A program made the translations under genes and the position numbers. 64,000 bases of DNA from the NCBI GenBank assembly GCA_016209885.1, contig JACQVF010000072.1, positions 1 through 64,000 of the forward strand. The letters are read 5' to 3'. The notes beneath the pieces were generated by a model, which saw only the letters and a program-made list of their open reading frames with translations, was not told the DNA's origin and did not search any database. The DNA comes from Gemmatimonadota bacterium (GTDB lineage: Bacteria > Gemmatimonadota > Gemmatimonadetes > Longimicrobiales > Gaopeijiaceae). Shown one piece after another: positions 1 through 9,894 of the stretch; the first letter of the stretch is position 1, and each line of letters starts with the position of its first letter.

Positions 1-119
1 ACGAGGTGAGGCCGCAGCCGGCGACCGCCGGCTACAGCTCGACGACGCCGGCCAGCTACCTGATCGAGACCAGGGGCAACGGCGACATCGAGGTGGGTAA
101 CTTCACGGCCAATCCGTAA
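1..119 (+). CDS. C-terminal end of an unidentified protein (5' truncated by window edge)
   Basis: The frame that opens at base 3 reads without a stop to TAA at 117-119, giving 38 residues rich in Thr, Ser and Gly and ending in NFTANP. Codon use is like that of the neighbouring genes, and two strong hairpins follow directly, as expected at the end of a transcription unit. The polar sequence (GYSSTTPASYLIETRGNGDI) would suit a secreted or surface protein, but no family can be recognised from so little. Function unknown. Confidence 0.55.
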   Translation, partial: EVRPQPATAGYSSTTPASYLIETRGNGDIEVGNFTANP

Positions 120-140
120 TCTCGAGAATCTCTAGCCCGC

Positions 141-226
141 CGCCGGTCCGACCCCGGAGACGTTAGGGTCGGGCCGGCGCGCGGCCAAACAGGACGGGCC
201 CGGTCTCCTCGGGGGACCGGGCCCGT
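141..226 (+). terminator. two tandem GC-rich hairpins (terminator-like)
   Basis: The first hairpin pairs 141-154 with 166-179 (14 bp with one G-T pair, 11-nt loop). The second pairs 194-205 with 215-226 (12 bp, perfect, 9-nt loop, arm ACGGGCCCGGTC). They lie 22 bases after the stop of the upstream partial gene. The downstream tract (TCCGCATCTT) is only weakly T-rich, so intrinsic termination is likely but not certain. On the minus strand the second hairpin is followed by CCTGTTT and could also act in that direction. Confidence 0.6.
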
Positions 227-591
227 TCCGCATCTTGGGCAGCGGCCTCACCGCGAGCGCCCTTCAGCGGCCTTGACGCCCGGAGCTCCGCGCTGTAGCA
301 TGCAGCCCGGCGTACGGGGGGACGTGCCCGATGACGTCCGGAGTTCGCGTAGCGGCCCGGAGTCGAGGTCACGGTTGCTATCATCTGGCGCAGAGGCACG
401 TCCTCGGAGATGGCCTTACGCGCATGAAGATCCAGCGCCCAGTGGGAGGGAATCACTCGTCCCGGCTCGTTTGTCCCACGCTCCCTCCGCTTTTCTTTCT
501 GGCGACATCTTTGGATACCGCGGCCGCACTCCCCTCGAGGCGGCCGCGTTCGCTTTTCACTGCCTTCCCACGACCTCAGGAGGAGACTCAA
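227..591. other. non-coding leader region before the TonB receptor gene
   Basis: No convincing gene is present here. The receptor's frame stays open upstream to 331, but without a ribosome-binding site or a secretion-like sequence. An inverted repeat of GCGGCCGC (520-527 and 540-547) sits in the presumed 5' leader, about 45 bases before the start codon. No clear -35/-10 pair was found. Confidence 0.4.
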
Positions 592-3500
592 ATGACACCG
601 AACCCGCTAAGGCTGTCACGATTCGTGCTGGTAGCCGTGCTGTTCATGGGCGCTGCGTCGGCTGTTCCGTCGGCGGCGTGGGCGCAACGCACCACGACGG
701 CGACGCTGCGGGGGCGGGTGACGGGTGAGGAGGGGGCTCCGCTGCCGGGCGCCCAGGTAGAGGTTCGCAACGTGGAGACGGGCTTCCAGCGCGGGGCGCT
801 GACGGACGATGCGGGGCGGTTCCTGATCCCGCTCATTCCGCCGGGCTCGGGCTACACGCTGCGTGCGTCCTCGATCGGCTACCAGACGGTGGAGCGTGCC
901 GGCTACGAGGTAGGCGTGGGCGACGTGGTAAGCGTGACGTTTGAGCTCCCGGTGCAGCCGGTGGAGGTGGCCGGGATCGAGGTGGGCGCCACGGCGGCGA
1001 CACGGATCGATGTGACGCAGGGGGGCGTGGTCCAGCGGATCGGCCCGGAGCAGGTGGAGAACCTGCCGGTGAACGGTCGTGATTTCACGGACTTCCTGAA
1101 CCTTTCGCCGCTGGTGAGTCCGCAACCGCACGTGACCACGGGTGGGCAGTTCTCCATTGGCGGCGCGCGGACGTCGGGCACGAACGTGCAGATCGATGGG
1201 GCGGACGCGAACAACATCTTCTTCGGCGAGAACCGCGGCTCGTCGCGTATTCCGTTTGCGTTTTCTCTGGAGTCCATCAAGGAGTTCCAGCTCATCACGA
1301 ACGGGCTCGACGTGGAGTACGGGAGCTACCAGGGCGGCGTGGTGAATGCGGTGACCCGGAGCGGCACCAACGACCTGCGCGGCACGGGGTTCGTGTTTCT
1401 TCGCGACCAGGCGCTCACGAACAAGGATTTTCTTGCCGCGGATCCGCGGGACTTCCGCGTCGCCCAGTTTGGCCTCAGCCTCTCGGGTCCCATCGTGCGG
1501 GACAAGGTGCACTTCTTCGTTTCCCTGGACGCCCAGGACAAGCAGCAACCCATCGAGGCGGCGACGCCGGTCTCAGCGCGGGTGAGCGCGGACAGCCTGA
1601 ACCGCTTGTTCCAGGTCCTGCAGACGAGGTACGGGTTGCAGAACGCGAATGGGTTCTTCGGCAACTTCGAGCAGGGGGAAGATGACCTGGTCCTGTTTGG
1701 CCGCGTTGACTGGGACATCACGGCGCGGCATCGCCTGACGATCCGGCAGAACTACTCGGACTTCGAACAGACGAACGACCGGATCGGACGGAACGAGGCG
1801 GTCACGAACGGCGGGCCGTTCCGGGACGAGGTGAGCTCGACCGTGGTCGAGCTGAACTCGATCCTGGGCGCCAATGTGTTCAACGTGTTCCGGTTCCAGT
1901 GGTCGGACGAGGATCGGCCTCGCCCGGGCAACGAGCCGGGCGGCTACCTCCCCGAAATCCGGGTGACCCTGGAAGGGTTCAACGAGATCCGCTTTGGCGG
2001 TGACGGCATCCTTTTCCGCAACCGGCTTCAGGAGCAGAAGCTCCAGCTCATCGACAACGTCACGTACCGGGCAGGCGACCACACCTTCAAGGTCGGCACG
2101 AACAACGTGCTCTGGAAGACCACGAACACGTTCTGGCTGCTCGGGAACGGGAGCTACCGCTTCCGCAGCCTGCGGGACTTCGAGAGCAACCGCCCGGATA
2201 CCTACTCTCGATTCACGCGCCGGTGTCCGGTCGCGCTGACGGCGAATCAGGCGGGCCAGCCCGTGATCTGCTCGCGCTACGATGTGCCGTTCGCTGAGTT
2301 CTCGGCCATCGAGTGGAGCGCGTACGCGCAGGATGACTGGCAGGTGACGGAGCGCCTGCTCCTGACGGCGGGGGTGCGCGTGAGCGGCACGAGCCTGCAG
2401 GACGAGCCCGGAAAGATCCGGGACGTGGAGTCGGCGTTCCGGGTGCCGACGGGGTTTGCGCCCGACTTTACCGGGATCTCGCCGCGCCTGTCCTTCACCT
2501 ACGATTTAAGGGGGCGGGGCGAGCGGGTGCTGCGAGGTGGGCTCGGCCTCCTGGTCGCGCGCGCGCCCACGGTTCTGGCGGGCAACGTGTTCCAGGCGGA
2601 CAAGCCCCTGTTGAGCGTGAGCTGCACGAGCAGCGCGCGGAACGTGCCGGCGTTCAACCTCCAGGAGCTCTTCAACGATCCTCTGGGCCAGAACAACCCG
2701 GCGGCGTGTGCGGGCGGCCAGGCGCCCAGCGGGCGGCCCGAGCACACGGTCTTCTCCCAGGACTTCGATCTGCCCCAGACGCTCAAGGCGAGCGTCGGCT
2801 ACGAACACCTGTTCGGAAGCCGCACGAAGGTAGGGGTGGACTTCATCTTCAGCCAGACCAAGGACGCGTTCAGTGTGCGGGACCTGAACCTCAAAGATTC
2901 GCAGTTCACGCTGGCCTCAGAGGCCGGGCGCCCCGTATTCGTGCTGGCGAACCGCTACAACCCGAGGAGCGCCGCGAGCACGGATCGCCTTCGCAGCACG
3001 TCGTTCGACCGCATCTACTACAATGTCTCCGAGGGCGAGGCGCGATCGTACAACCTGACGCTGGAGGTGGATCAGCGGGCGTTCGCGGACCTGCAGGTGT
3101 CCGGCCGCTATGCGTTCAGCTACGCCTACGACAACAGTTCGTTCTCGTGTTGCACGAGCGGAGAAGGGTTCTCGGGTGAGACGACCGCGGGTGACCCGAA
3201 CTTCATCGGTGATATCGGGGACGACGTGAAGGGCGCCTGGGGCCCGTCGCGCTTCGAGCGGCGCCATACGTTCGTGGTCAGCTTCCTGTACCGCGGGCCG
3301 TGGGGGATCCGGGCGAACGGGATCTGGCGCTCTCAGTCCGGCACGCCGTGGACGCCGACGGTGGACGGGGACGTCAACGGCGACGGCGTCGCCGGCAACG
3401 ACCGGGCCTTCGTGGGCACGAACCTCGAGTTCAGGACCCCCGCGGACGCCACGACCATGAGCCAGCTGATCGACGAGTTCGAGTGCCTGCAAAGCCAGGT

Positions 3501-3882
3501 CGGCGCGATTGCCAAGCGCAACGGCTGCCGCAACCCCTGGTGGCATTCCCTCGATCTCCGGCTGTCGAAGGAGATCGAGACCGTGGGCAGCCAGCGCGTC
3601 GAGCTGCTGGTGGACCTGTTCAACGTGCTCGATGGCGTGGGTAGCCTCTTCTGCGACGAGGAGCAGGCGGCGGCGGACGCCGAGCTGAACGACGGCGCGT
3701 GCGGCTGGGGCAACTTCCTCGCCGTCTTCGGCAGCAACCAGAATCTTTTGCGGGCGGAAGCATACAACGCGGCCGCGGGGAGGGTGATCTACTCGGTGAA
3801 CCGGGACTTCGGCACGGAGCTGCCCAGCGGCTTCGACCCCTTCCAGTTCCAGGCACAGATCGGGCTGCGGTACCGTTTCTAG
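592..3882 (+). CDS. TonB-dependent receptor, Oar-like, with N-terminal carboxypeptidase-regulatory-like domain
   Basis: This is a large outer-membrane protein of 1,096 residues, probably an energised importer; the substrate is unknown. The ATG at 592 follows a strong AGGAGG and starts a classical signal peptide (FVLVAVLFMGAASAV, likely cut after AWA). The frame is open further upstream, but that stretch is not secretion-like. Residues ~30-115 form a carboxypeptidase-regulatory-like beta-sandwich (GRVTGEEGAPLPGAQVEVRN...GRFLIP). The plug domain follows (LPVNGRDFTDFLNLSPLV, VQIDGADANN, GGVVNAVTRSGTN), then a long barrel with alternating aromatic residues and a terminal Phe (RYRF), the usual barrel-assembly signal. 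Large receptors of this type are common in Bacteroidota and Gemmatimonadota. The stop codon shares the bases CTAG with the stop of the convergent add gene. Confidence 0.93.
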   Translation: MTPNPLRLSRFVLVAVLFMGAASAVPSAAWAQRTTTATLRGRVTGEEGAPLPGAQVEVRNVETGFQRGALTDDAGRFLIPLIPPGSGYTLRASSIGYQTVERAGYEVGVGDVVSVTFELPVQPVEVAGIEVGATAATRIDVTQGGVVQRIGPEQVENLPVNGRDFTDFLNLSPLVSPQPHVTTGGQFSIGGARTSGTNVQIDGADANNIFFGENRGSSRIPFAFSLESIKEFQLITNGLDVEYGSYQGGVVNAVTRSGTNDLRGTGFVFLRDQALTNKDFLAADPRDFRVAQFGLSLSGPIVRDKVHFFVSLDAQDKQQPIEAATPVSARVSADSLNRLFQVLQTRYGLQNANGFFGNFEQGEDDLVLFGRVDWDITARHRLTIRQNYSDFEQTNDRIGRNEAVTNGGPFRDEVSSTVVELNSILGANVFNVFRFQWSDEDRPRPGNEPGGYLPEIRVTLEGFNEIRFGGDGILFRNRLQEQKLQLIDNVTYRAGDHTFKVGTNNVLWKTTNTFWLLGNGSYRFRSLRDFESNRPDTYSRFTRRCPVALTANQAGQPVICSRYDVPFAEFSAIEWSAYAQDDWQVTERLLLTAGVRVSGTSLQDEPGKIRDVESAFRVPTGFAPDFTGISPRLSFTYDLRGRGERVLRGGLGLLVARAPTVLAGNVFQADKPLLSVSCTSSARNVPAFNLQELFNDPLGQNNPAACAGGQAPSGRPEHTVFSQDFDLPQTLKASVGYEHLFGSRTKVGVDFIFSQTKDAFSVRDLNLKDSQFTLASEAGRPVFVLANRYNPRSAASTDRLRSTSFDRIYYNVSEGEARSYNLTLEVDQRAFADLQVSGRYAFSYAYDNSSFSCCTSGEGFSGETTAGDPNFIGDIGDDVKGAWGPSRFERRHTFVVSFLYRGPWGIRANGIWRSQSGTPWTPTVDGDVNGDGVAGNDRAFVGTNLEFRTPADATTMSQLIDEFECLQSQVGAIAKRNGCRNPWWHSLDLRLSKEIETVGSQRVELLVDLFNVLDGVGSLFCDEEQAAADAELNDGACGWGNFLAVFGSNQNLLRAEAYNAAAGRVIYSVNRDFGTELPSGFDPFQFQAQIGLRYRF

Positions 3883-4961
3883 GAACTGGATCGCAAAGGG
3901 GAGGCCGCGGCCGTTTGTGCCGCGGCCTCTGCCGTGAGCGCCTCCATCTCGACGCTCACGCGCGCCAGGAGCGCGAGCTTCTCTCTCCGGTGGAGGAACG
4001 CGCTCTCGAAGCCCATGCGTGCGAGGTGGACGAGTTCCTCCCAGGTGAAGCCCAGGCGGCGGTGGGTCTGCCAGTACTCGGCGGTGACCGTGGTGCCGGA
4101 GACGAGGCGGCTGTCCGTGTTCAGGGTGACGACGAGTCCTTCGTCGTAGTACTCCCGCAGAGGGTGGTCCTCGTAGGCGCCCACGGTCCGGGTCTGGACG
4201 TTCGAGGTGAGGCAGATCTCGAGCGGGATGCGGAAGTCGTTCACGTAGCGCAACAGGTCCGGGTCCTCGTAGAGGCGAGTGCCGTGGCCGATCCGGTTCG
4301 CCCGGCAGTAGTGCAGCGCCTGGTGGATCGACCCCGGCCCGTACGCCTCGCCCGCGTGGATCGTAGCCGCCATGTTCTTGTTGATGACCGTGTAGAACGC
4401 GTCTCTGTGCTTCTTCGCCGGGTAGTTGTACTCGGCGCCCGCCAGGTCGAAGGCCACCACGCCCCGGTTCTTGTACGCCACGGTCAGATTCGCGAGGTCA
4501 CGCGAGGTAGCCGGATCCATGTTGCGGATCCCGCAGATGATGAGCGCTGTGCGGATCTCGTAGATCTGCTCCGCGCGTCGGAGCCCCCGGAGCGTTGCGT
4601 CCACGGTCTCGGTGAGGGGTAGGCCTTCCCGCGTATGGAGGATGGGCGAGAAGCGCACCTCCATGTAGCGGACGTTCTCCCTCGCCGAGTCCTCGGCGAG
4701 TTCGAAGGCTACCCGCTCGAGGGCTTCGGCCCGCTGGAGCACGGAGAGGGTAATGTCGAACTTCGCGAGGTACTCTTCTAGGTTGCGCGCGTCCTCGGCC
4801 AGGAGGCGCCGCCGGAGCTCCTGGGGATCCCGGGTGGGGAGCGGCTTCCCGTACTTCTCCGCCAGCTCCACCAGGGTCTCGGGACGGGGGCTGCCATCCA
4901 GGTGGACGTGCAGGTCCGTTTTTGGGAGTTGGTGCAGCAGTTCGCGGGTGACCGCGATCAT
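3879..4961 (-). CDS. add: adenosine deaminase
   Basis: Predicted to hydrolyse adenosine to inosine and ammonia in the cytoplasm (purine salvage). At 360 residues it has the usual family length. The metal-dependent amidohydrolase signatures are present: TDLHVHLDGS near residue 15 (two metal-binding His), HAGE around residue 200, the ICLTSNVQT motif and NTDSR around residue 280. Its ATG overlaps the purF stop by 4 bp (ATGA), so it is probably translationally coupled as the last gene of the purine run. The C-terminus is Ala/Thr-rich (EAAAQTAAAS) because the DNA there encodes a perfect 11-bp inverted repeat. Adenine deaminases of the same superfamily are an alternative substrate class. Confidence 0.93.
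   Translation of the reverse strand: MIAVTRELLHQLPKTDLHVHLDGSPRPETLVELAEKYGKPLPTRDPQELRRRLLAEDARNLEEYLAKFDITLSVLQRAEALERVAFELAEDSARENVRYMEVRFSPILHTREGLPLTETVDATLRGLRRAEQIYEIRTALIICGIRNMDPATSRDLANLTVAYKNRGVVAFDLAGAEYNYPAKKHRDAFYTVINKNMAATIHAGEAYGPGSIHQALHYCRANRIGHGTRLYEDPDLLRYVNDFRIPLEICLTSNVQTRTVGAYEDHPLREYYDEGLVVTLNTDSRLVSGTTVTAEYWQTHRRLGFTWEELVHLARMGFESAFLHRREKLALLARVSVEMEALTAEAAAQTAAASPLRSSS
3901..3929. terminator. perfect 11-bp inverted repeat between convergent genes, inside the add 3' end
   Basis: Arms GAGGCCGCGGC (3901-3911) and GCCGCGGCCTC (3919-3929) flank a 7-base loop. It lies 18 bases after the receptor stop, within the last codons of add. There is no T-tract, so it may stall polymerase or protect 3' ends rather than terminate as a textbook intrinsic site. 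Confidence 0.45.
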
Positions 4962-6469
4962 CGACGCAGGCCCGGCGGGGTGGCCGCCGCCAGTGGGCGT
5001 GACGCCTCCGCGCCCGCAGGCTGCTCCACCCGCCTGTCCGGCCGCACGACCGTGTAGCCGCGCTCGAGATCCGTGAGTGGCGCCGTATAGTCGCCGGAGA
5101 AGCAGGCGTCGCAGAACGGGCCGAACTCGGCGACCGCGGTCTTCATCCCGTCGAGAGACAGGTACCCGAGGGAGTCCACGCCCAGGTGGCGGCGGATTTC
5201 ATCGACGGTGAGGCGAGCGCCGATGAGCTCTTCCCGAGTGGGAAAATCGATCCCGTAATAGCAGGGGAAGCGGACCGGTGGGCTCGAGATGCGGAAGTGC
5301 ACTTCCCGTGCGCCGGCGGACCGAATGAAGCGCACCAGGCTGCGGCTCGTGGTGCCGCGGATCAGGGAATCGTCCACCACGACGATGCGCCTGCCTTCGA
5401 TGGCCTCCCGCACCGCATTGTACTTGATGCGTGCGCCGAAGTCGCGGTCCGTCTGCACCGGCTGGATGAACGTTCGGCCAATGTAGTGGTTGCGGATGAG
5501 TCCGAGCTCGTAGGGGATTCGGCTCTCCTCGCTGTAGCCGAGGGCGGCCGAGTTGGAGCTGTCGGGGACGCTCAGCACCGCGTCCGCGTCCACCGGGTGC
5601 TCCCGGGCGAGCTGGCGGCCGAAGGCGCGGCGAGCCCGGTCCACGCTGCAGCCCCAGACCCGGGAGTCCGGTCGCGCGAAGTAAACGAGCTCGAAGATGC
5701 AGGGCGCCGGCCGGGGCGCGGGCGGCAGTCTCCTGAGCGGCGTGATCGTCCCTGCTTCGATCTTCAAGACCTCGCCGGGCGCCACATCGCGCACGTATTC
5801 GGCACCGATGATGTCCAGGGCACAGGTCTCGCTGGCCACCACGCGGCCGCCATCCTTCCGGCCGATGACGAGGGGCCTGTAGCCCCACGGGTCGCGCACC
5901 GCGAAGAGCGTCTCGCCCACCACCAGAACGAGGGAGAAGGCTCCGTCCAGGTGGGTGAGCGCGTCGTCGAGCTGCGCTTCGACGGTCTCGTGGCGGGAGC
6001 GGGCGATGAGGTGAATGATGACCTCCGTGTCGCTCGTCGTCTGGAAGATGGCGCCCTCGGCCACCAGACGCGTACGCAGGTCCTGGGCGTTCGTGATGTT
6101 GCCATTGTGGGCGATGGCGAGGTCGCCCCTGCTGTACCGCACCAGGATCGGCTGCGCGTTCGTGAGGTCGCTGTTTCCGGCGGTCGAGTAGCGCACGTGA
6201 CCGATGGCCGTGCGCCCGCGCAGCGTGCGGAGCTTCTCAGCCGAGAACACTTCGGCAACGAGCCCCAATCCCCGGTGGATGCGGGCGACGCCCGCATCGT
6301 CCACGGAGCAGATCCCTGCGGATTCCTGCCCGCGGTGCTGGAGGGCGTAGAGCCCGAGGTAGGTGAGCTCCACGGCGTCGTCGAGGCCGCTCGCCCCGAC
6401 GATCCCGCACTCCTCGCGCGGCTTGTCATGCCCGAGCGGGAGAGCCGTCATCGGCTCCGTAGGTTCCAT
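4958..6469 (-). CDS. purF: amidophosphoribosyltransferase, [4Fe-4S] type
   Basis: Catalyses the first committed step of purine synthesis (PRPP plus glutamine to phosphoribosylamine). Starting at ATG 6469 (upstream GAGGTGAAGGAA) gives 503 residues with a 20-residue propeptide before the nucleophile Cys21 (CGIVGASG). The N-terminal Ntn glutaminase domain is followed by the phosphoribosyltransferase domain with the PRPP loop VVVDDSLIRGTT (363-374). Cys257, Cys403, Cys453 and Cys456 match the positions of the four iron-sulfur ligands of the Bacillus-type enzyme (PCIFELVYF, FPCYYGID, FCDAC), so this is likely the cluster-containing, oxygen-sensitive class. The frame is open to 6538, but that extension looks non-native. 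It lies 106 bases after purL and overlaps add by 4 bp. Confidence 0.95.
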   Translation of the reverse strand: MEPTEPMTALPLGHDKPREECGIVGASGLDDAVELTYLGLYALQHRGQESAGICSVDDAGVARIHRGLGLVAEVFSAEKLRTLRGRTAIGHVRYSTAGNSDLTNAQPILVRYSRGDLAIAHNGNITNAQDLRTRLVAEGAIFQTTSDTEVIIHLIARSRHETVEAQLDDALTHLDGAFSLVLVVGETLFAVRDPWGYRPLVIGRKDGGRVVASETCALDIIGAEYVRDVAPGEVLKIEAGTITPLRRLPPAPRPAPCIFELVYFARPDSRVWGCSVDRARRAFGRQLAREHPVDADAVLSVPDSSNSAALGYSEESRIPYELGLIRNHYIGRTFIQPVQTDRDFGARIKYNAVREAIEGRRIVVVDDSLIRGTTSRSLVRFIRSAGAREVHFRISSPPVRFPCYYGIDFPTREELIGARLTVDEIRRHLGVDSLGYLSLDGMKTAVAEFGPFCDACFSGDYTAPLTDLERGYTVVRPDRRVEQPAGAEASRPLAAATPPGLRR

Positions 6470-6575
6470 CCGGATTCCTTCACCTCGCTCTCGCTGTGCC
6501 GCTTGCCGGCACCGTCGCGGCGGACGGCGCCATGACACCGCAGCGCCGACGTCCCGCGGCGGTGCAACGAATCCC

Positions 6576-8915
6576 CTATCCCCCGGCCGCTGCTGCTGCG
6601 ACGGCGGGGCGCTGCATCAGGCCCGGAGTCGCGCCGTAGTATACCCGGGCCAGCGTCTCGCCGTTCACCTCCAAGATCGCGGTGTGAGTCCGGATCCTGA
6701 AGGGCGCGCCGGGCGGACCGACGCTCCCGATGCGCCGGGCAGGCACTCCGTACCGCTCGGCGCGCCCGAGGACGCGCTGCGCGTCCTCGGGCGCGCACGA
6801 CACAGCGATGCGACCCTGGGACTCTCCGAAAAGAAGGGGTGCAGGCGGCAGTGGGTCGTTCAGCGTGACCTCGACGCCGAGTGGCGCTTCCGGGTCGTAC
6901 ATCGCGGATTCGGCGAGGCACACGGCGAGGCCGCCCTCGGAGCAGTCGTGTGCGGAGAGGAGGAGCCTCTCCCGCACCAGGGCCAGCATCAGGCGCTGGA
7001 GCTCGCGCTCGCCCATGAGGTCCACGGCCGGCGGCTCGCCCGCCACCTGGGCGTGCAGCCGGTAGAGGTACTCGGAGCCGCCGAGCTCGTCCCGGTTCTC
7101 GCCCAGCAGGACGATGGCGTCCCCTGGGCTTGCGAAGGTATGCCGCACGACGTGATCCGCCCGCTCGACGAGGCCGACCATCCCGATGACGGGCGTAGGG
7201 TAGATTGCGCGGCCCTCGTACTCGTTGTAGAACGAGACGTTACCGCCGGTGACCGGGGTCTCGAAGATGCGACACGCCTCGGCGAGGCCGATGACCGCCT
7301 CGCGGAACTGGTAGTAGATCTCCGGCTTCAATGGATTGCCGAAGTTCAGGTTGTTCGTCACTGCCACGGGAAGCGCACCGACGCACACCAGGTTCCGCGC
7401 CGCCTCGGCGGCCGCGATCATGGTGCCGCGGCGAGGGTGCAGGTAGACGTAGCGGCCGTTGCAGTCCGTGGTGGCGGCCACCGCACCGGGATGCCCGCGG
7501 ATTCGGAACACACCGGCGTCGCCGCCCGGGCCGATGACCGTACCCGTGCGCACGGTGCTGTCGTACTGCTCGTAGACCCAGCCCTTCGACGCGATGGTGG
7601 GTGAGCCGAGGAGCGCGAGAAACGCGTCCGCGACCTCCCCGTCGGTTTCGGGATGCTCGAGGCCTGAGAGATCCGCGGCGCGGGCGCGCAGCACCTCCTC
7701 GGACTCGAAGCCTTCGCGCTCGTAGGTGGGGCAACCCTTGACGAGGGGGAGCACCGGGATCTCGGCGACCACGACGCCGTTCTCTCGCACGCGGAACACG
7801 GCGTCATCGGTCACGGTGCCGATCTCCGCGGCCCCGAGCTCCCACTTCTCCAGGATCCGGCGGACCTTGGCCTCATCCCCCTTGCGGGCGATCACGAGCA
7901 TCCGCTCCTGGGACTCGGAGAGGAGGATCTCGTAGGGACTCATCGCCGGCTCCCGGACCGGAACCTTCGCGACGTCGATGTCCAGGCCGGTGCCAGCTCG
8001 TGCTGCCATCTCGGATGCGCTCGAGGTGAGGCCGGCTGCGCCCATGTCCTGGATCCCGACGACGTGCTCGCCACGGATGAGCTCGAGGGTCGCCTCCAGG
8101 AGCAGCTTCTCCGTGAATGGGTCGCCGACCTGCACCTGCGGTCGGCTGTGCTCCGAGTCCTCGCCCAGCTCCGCGCTTGCGAACGTCGCCCCGTGGATGC
8201 CGTCGCGACCCGTGCGTGATCCCACGGCCATCACGGTGTTCCCCACGCCCGCGGCCTCGGCGCGGATCAGCTCATCCTGCTTGAGGACCCCGATGCACAT
8301 GGCGTTCACGACGGGGTTCCCCACGTAACCGCGGTCGAAGTACACCTCGCCCCCGACGTTCGGGATGCCCACGCAGTTGCCGTAGTCGCCGATCCCTTTG
8401 ACGACGCCGGAGAACAGGTAGCGGACCCGGGGGTCATCCAGGTCCCCGAATCGCAGGGAGTCCAGGATGGCGATCGGGCGGGCGCCCATCGTGAACACGT
8501 CCCGCAGGATCCCGCCCACGCCAGTGGCCGCACCCTGGTACGGCTCCACGGCCGACGGGTGGTTGTGCGACTCGATCTTGAACGCAAGGGCGAAGCCCTC
8601 GCCGATGTCGATCACGCCCGCGTTCTCGCCCGGACCCTGGATCACCCACGGCGCCTGTGTAGGCAGGAGGCGGAGGAGCCGCCGCGAGTTCTTGTAGCCG
8701 CAGTGCTCCGACCACATGGCGCTGAAGATGCCGAGCTCCGTGTAAGCGGGATCGCGGCCGAGGATCTCGCGGATCCGCTCGTACTCCTCGGGCAACAGCC
8801 CGTGGTCGGCCACGAGCTCGGGCGTGAGCCTGGGGTCGCCCGGGCGCGGGCGGGGACCGGCGGCCCCGCTGCGCGAGCGCGTCGCTACCTTTCGCCGTCC
8901 GTGCCTCTCGCTCAT
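6576..8915 (-). CDS. purL: phosphoribosylformylglycinamidine synthase, large subunit (PurL)
   Basis: ATP-dependent conversion of FGAR to FGAM; this subunit receives ammonia from PurQ. At 779 residues it is the small PurL that works in a complex with separate PurS and PurQ, not the fused enterobacterial form. Motifs seen: [48 protein letters not shown], and [10 protein letters not shown] in the second half. The start at 8915 overlaps the purQ stop by 4 bp (ATGA). The same frame is open far upstream antisense to purQ, which is only a shadow. Confidence 0.95.
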   Translation of the reverse strand: MSERHGRRKVATRSRSGAAGPRPRPGDPRLTPELVADHGLLPEEYERIREILGRDPAYTELGIFSAMWSEHCGYKNSRRLLRLLPTQAPWVIQGPGENAGVIDIGEGFALAFKIESHNHPSAVEPYQGAATGVGGILRDVFTMGARPIAILDSLRFGDLDDPRVRYLFSGVVKGIGDYGNCVGIPNVGGEVYFDRGYVGNPVVNAMCIGVLKQDELIRAEAAGVGNTVMAVGSRTGRDGIHGATFASAELGEDSEHSRPQVQVGDPFTEKLLLEATLELIRGEHVVGIQDMGAAGLTSSASEMAARAGTGLDIDVAKVPVREPAMSPYEILLSESQERMLVIARKGDEAKVRRILEKWELGAAEIGTVTDDAVFRVRENGVVVAEIPVLPLVKGCPTYEREGFESEEVLRARAADLSGLEHPETDGEVADAFLALLGSPTIASKGWVYEQYDSTVRTGTVIGPGGDAGVFRIRGHPGAVAATTDCNGRYVYLHPRRGTMIAAAEAARNLVCVGALPVAVTNNLNFGNPLKPEIYYQFREAVIGLAEACRIFETPVTGGNVSFYNEYEGRAIYPTPVIGMVGLVERADHVVRHTFASPGDAIVLLGENRDELGGSEYLYRLHAQVAGEPPAVDLMGERELQRLMLALVRERLLLSAHDCSEGGLAVCLAESAMYDPEAPLGVEVTLNDPLPPAPLLFGESQGRIAVSCAPEDAQRVLGRAERYGVPARRIGSVGPPGAPFRIRTHTAILEVNGETLARVYYGATPGLMQRPAVAAAAAGG

Positions 8916-9619
8916 GCCACCGTCGCACCCCTGAGATGGCGGATCAGCGACGTGAACACCCCAAGCCCGTCGCTTGAGCCCAGGACCGGTTCCACAGCGC
9001 GCTCGGGGTGGGGCATCATCCCCAGGACGTTCCCGGCAGAGTTCATGATCCCCGCGATGTGCCGGGCAGCGCCGTTCGGGTTGGCCGCGTCCGTGAGCTG
9101 GCCATGCCGGTCTGCGTAGCGGAAGACCACGCCCCCTTCCGCTTCGAGCCGATCGAGCGTGGCCCCATCCGCGTGGTAGTTCCCGTCCGCGTGGGCAATA
9201 GGCATGCGGAGGAGCTGGCCGTTGGCATAATCGGAGGTGAAGAGCGTATCCGCGTTCTCCACCCGCAGGATGACCGGCCGGCTGATGAACCGCATGGTGC
9301 GGTTGCGCAGCAGCGCCCCCGGGAGCAGCCCGGCCTCGCACAGGATCTGGAAGCCATTGCAGATCCCGAGCACGGGGCCGCCGTCCGCCGCGAACCTCTC
9401 CACGGCGGCCATGAGCGGGCTCATGCGGGCGATGGCGCCGGGCCTCAAGTAGTCGCCGTAGGAGAAGCCGCCCGGCAGAATCACGGCGTCCATGTCCCCC
9501 AGGGCCGTCTCCCGGTGCCAGAGGAATACCGGCTCCACGCCCGGGATGGCCTGAAGCGCCTTGTAGCAGTCGTAATCGCAGTTGGAGCCCGGGAACGTGA
9601 TGACCGCGACCCTCGTCAT
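8912..9619 (-). CDS. purQ: phosphoribosylformylglycinamidine synthase, glutaminase subunit (PurQ)
   Basis: Class I glutamine amidotransferase of 235 residues that supplies ammonia to PurL. It begins [15 protein letters not shown], typical of PurQ. The nucleophile is Cys87 in [11 protein letters not shown], and the partner His/Glu lie in [11 protein letters not shown] near residue 205. It overlaps purS (9616-9619) and purL (8912-8915) by 4 bp each, consistent with stoichiometric coupled translation of the PurS-PurQ-PurL complex. Confidence 0.95.
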   Translation of the reverse strand: MTRVAVITFPGSNCDYDCYKALQAIPGVEPVFLWHRETALGDMDAVILPGGFSYGDYLRPGAIARMSPLMAAVERFAADGGPVLGICNGFQILCEAGLLPGALLRNRTMRFISRPVILRVENADTLFTSDYANGQLLRMPIAHADGNYHADGATLDRLEAEGGVVFRYADRHGQLTDAANPNGAARHIAGIMNSAGNVLGMMPHPERAVEPVLGSSDGLGVFTSLIRHLRGATVA

Positions 9620-9894
9620 CGCACGCCTCCCGCTTCGGCGGGCTCACCGACCACACCGACCGTGTAGTCCTGAGTCACCGGGTTGGCTAGCAGCTTCCGG
9701 CACATCGCTTCGCCCTGCGCTCGCGCCTCCGCGGCCGAATCCGCGCCCACGTCCAGGGACATGATCCGGCCGACGCGCACGCGCGTGACATTCAGGAAGC
9801 CCAGGGAGTGCAGAGCGTGCTCGATGGCGTTCCCCTCGGGGTCCAACAGCCCGGGGCGCGGTGTCACGCGGATCTCGAGTCGATAGTCGCTCAA
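9616..9894 (-). CDS. purS: phosphoribosylformylglycinamidine synthase, PurS subunit
   Basis: Small structural subunit (92 residues) that bridges PurQ and PurL. The sequence begins [20 protein letters not shown] and carries the family pattern of a repeated beta-alpha-beta fold ([20 protein letters not shown]). Position between pssA and purQ, with 4-bp overlaps on both sides, supports the call. Its C-terminal tail ([10 protein letters not shown]) is slightly longer than usual. Confidence 0.92.
   Translation of the reverse strand: MSDYRLEIRVTPRPGLLDPEGNAIEHALHSLGFLNVTRVRVGRIMSLDVGADSAAEARAQGEAMCRKLLANPVTQDYTVGVVGEPAEAGGVR

Noticed and set aside
616-1548. Long open frame antisense to the TonB receptor gene (310 codons)
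   Set aside because: Arg/His/Leu-rich sequence typical of antisense shadows in GC-rich genes; no ribosome-binding site or family motif.
5186-6535. 449-codon open frame antisense to purF
   Set aside because: It lies opposite the clear purF gene and has no recognisable domain or start signal.
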